Source of the DNA: Kitasatospora sp. A2-31
GTDB lineage: Bacteria; Actinomycetota; Actinomycetes; Streptomycetales; Streptomycetaceae
DNA length: 64,000 nucleotides
Direction: 5' to 3'
NCBI RefSeq assembly: GCF_022288725.1
Contig: NZ_JAKNTA010000010.1
Span: 66,022 to 130,021 of the forward strand
A model generated the notes under the pieces. That model was given only the letters and a program-made list of their open reading frames with translations, had not been told where the DNA came from and did no database searches. Both the position numbers and the translations under genes were made by a program. Of the stretch, positions 63,232-64,000 are shown one piece after another (the first letter of the stretch is position 1; each line of letters begins with the position of its first letter).

Positions 63232-64000
63232 ATGATCGTTGTGACGGGTGCGACGGGCAATGTCGGGCGGCCGCTGGTGCAGGCTCTCGCGGCGGCGGGC
63301 GAGCAGGTGACGGCGGTCTCGCGGCGGCCTTCGGACGCCTCGCTCCCGGTGGGCGTGCGACATCACCCGGCCGACCTGACGGACGCCGCGAGCCTGCGGC
63401 CGGCCCTGGGCGGCGCCGAGGCGCTGTTCCTCCTCCTCTCCGGCGAGGTGCTGGCAGGTGCGGACCGTCAGAGCGCGGACGCGCTCCTCGACGCGGCCAG
63501 GGCGGCGGGGGTGCGCCGGGTGGTGCTGCTCTCCTCCCAGGTCTCCGGGACCCGGCCCGGATCCGTCTCGCACGCGCCACTGGTGGCGTACGAAGAGGCG
63601 GTCCGGGCGTCCGGGCTCGACTGGACGATCCTGCGGCCGAGCGGCTTCCACTCCAACGCCTTCGCCTGGGCCGAGCCGGTCCGGACCCGACGGACCGTGC
63701 CGGCGCCGTTCGGCGACGTGGCCCTGCCCACCGTGGACCCGGAGGACCTGGCAGCGGTGGCCGCGACCGTCCTGCGCGACGGGCACGCACACACCGGCCG
63801 GACCTACGTGCTGACCGGACCCGAACCGGTCTCCCCGCGCGAGCAGGCGCACGCCCTCGCGGCGGCCGTCGGCGAGCCGGTGCACTTCGTGGAGCTCGGC
63901 CGGGAGGCCGCTCGGGCACACCTGGTGCAGTTCATGCCGGAGCCCGTCGCCGACGGCACCCTCGACATCCTCGGCGAGCCGACCGACGAGGAGCGGCGGG
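63232..64000 (+). CDS. NmrA-like NAD(P)-binding protein (partial)
   Basis: An atypical SDR of the NmrA/NAD(P)H-binding type, truncated by the window edge after about 256 residues. It begins MIVVTGATGNVGRPLVQALA (GxxGxxG), then VTAVSRRPSD (Arg pair, NADP), HHPADLTDAASL, EALFLLLSGEV, VRRVVLLSSQVSG, LDWTILRPSGFHSNAFAWAE and TVDPEDLAAVAATVLRDGHA. It lacks the classical YxxxK, as in NmrA and isoflavone-reductase-like proteins; it may reduce quinones or sense NADP. ATG 63214 is an in-frame alternative start. It is divergent from the HxlR gene, which probably regulates it. Confidence 0.88.
   Translation, partial: MIVVTGATGNVGRPLVQALAAAGEQVTAVSRRPSDASLPVGVRHHPADLTDAASLRPALGGAEALFLLLSGEVLAGADRQSADALLDAARAAGVRRVVLLSSQVSGTRPGSVSHAPLVAYEEAVRASGLDWTILRPSGFHSNAFAWAEPVRTRRTVPAPFGDVALPTVDPEDLAAVAATVLRDGHAHTGRTYVLTGPEPVSPREQAHALAAAVGEPVHFVELGREAARAHLVQFMPEPVADGTLDILGEPTDEERR

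Noticed and set aside
1..64000. tRNA, rRNA, insertion sequence, att site or prophage
   Set aside because: No tRNA T-arm/anticodon layout, transposase, integrase or phage structural motif was recognised on reading either strand.

Overview
The window is about 73% G+C, with third-position G/C bias throughout, many GTG and a few TTG starts, and dense GTGA/ATGA start-stop overlaps. Several gene types (DUF1906 secreted protein, ROK and YtrA-type GntR regulators, SpoIIE-type phosphatases, DM13 protein, an actinobacterial-looking M-box) point to a streptomycete or close relative (Streptomyces/Kitasatospora type). The content is accessory-rich chromosome. I see no rRNA, tRNA, CRISPR array, insertion sequence or phage module.

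Left part (1-32 kb). A DHA2 efflux pump is followed by a secreted GH18 chitinase whose promoter carries ROK-type inverted repeats, a decayed DUF11/RTX surface-protein remnant, and a ROK regulator. A divergent SDR/MarR pair shares three GTGCAC-centred palindromes. Next are a GntR-ABC transporter operon, a large membrane protein gene broken at a G6 tract, an APC permease, the first of two ATP-grasp paralogues, a MoxR-AAA/VWA-metallopeptidase pair, and two small secreted Cys-containing proteins. A DM13 / Moco oxidoreductase / cytochrome b group is interrupted by ten perfect 10-bp repeats. Then come a trans-sulfuration PLP enzyme, a nuclease-like protein, signal peptidase I and an XRE-cupin regulator. 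A CorA Mg2+ channel is preceded by an M-box riboswitch and a possible short leader ORF, followed by the second ATP-grasp paralogue.

Middle (32-47 kb). The centrepiece is a ten-gene minus-strand operon (46557 down to 35795). In transcription order it encodes a UXS-like epimerase/decarboxylase, a NodU/CmcH carbamoyltransferase, GT2, a GmhB-like phosphatase, GT9, two GT4-type transferases, GmhA, bifunctional HldE and a second GT9. Seven of the nine junctions overlap by 4 bases or less. Together these predict a nucleotide-activated D,D-heptose and its incorporation into a carbamoylated surface glycan or glycolipid in a Gram-positive. No HldD-type C6 epimerase is evident. Its 3' flank carries damaged glycan genes: a GT4 missing its donor domain and a PIG-L-like protein without its zinc ligands.

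Right part (47-64 kb). This holds a SatP-like acetate transporter, a LysR regulator with a clear palindrome divergent from an IMPase-like and an F420/NADP-type oxidoreductase gene, and small membrane proteins. A PAP2/diacylglycerol-kinase fusion follows, then a shattered MerR gene, a membrane SpoIIE phosphatase, and an unusual single ORF joining a sugar-type ABC ATPase, a SpoIIE phosphatase and an HATPase anti-sigma kinase domain. The window ends with an alpha/beta hydrolase, a DUF1906 secreted protein, GNAT, a GT1 glycosyltransferase with a TipA-like MerR regulator, and a divergent HxlR/NmrA pair cut by the right edge.

All calls rest on reading motifs by eye. No database search was possible, so family names without a catalytic motif are tentative.
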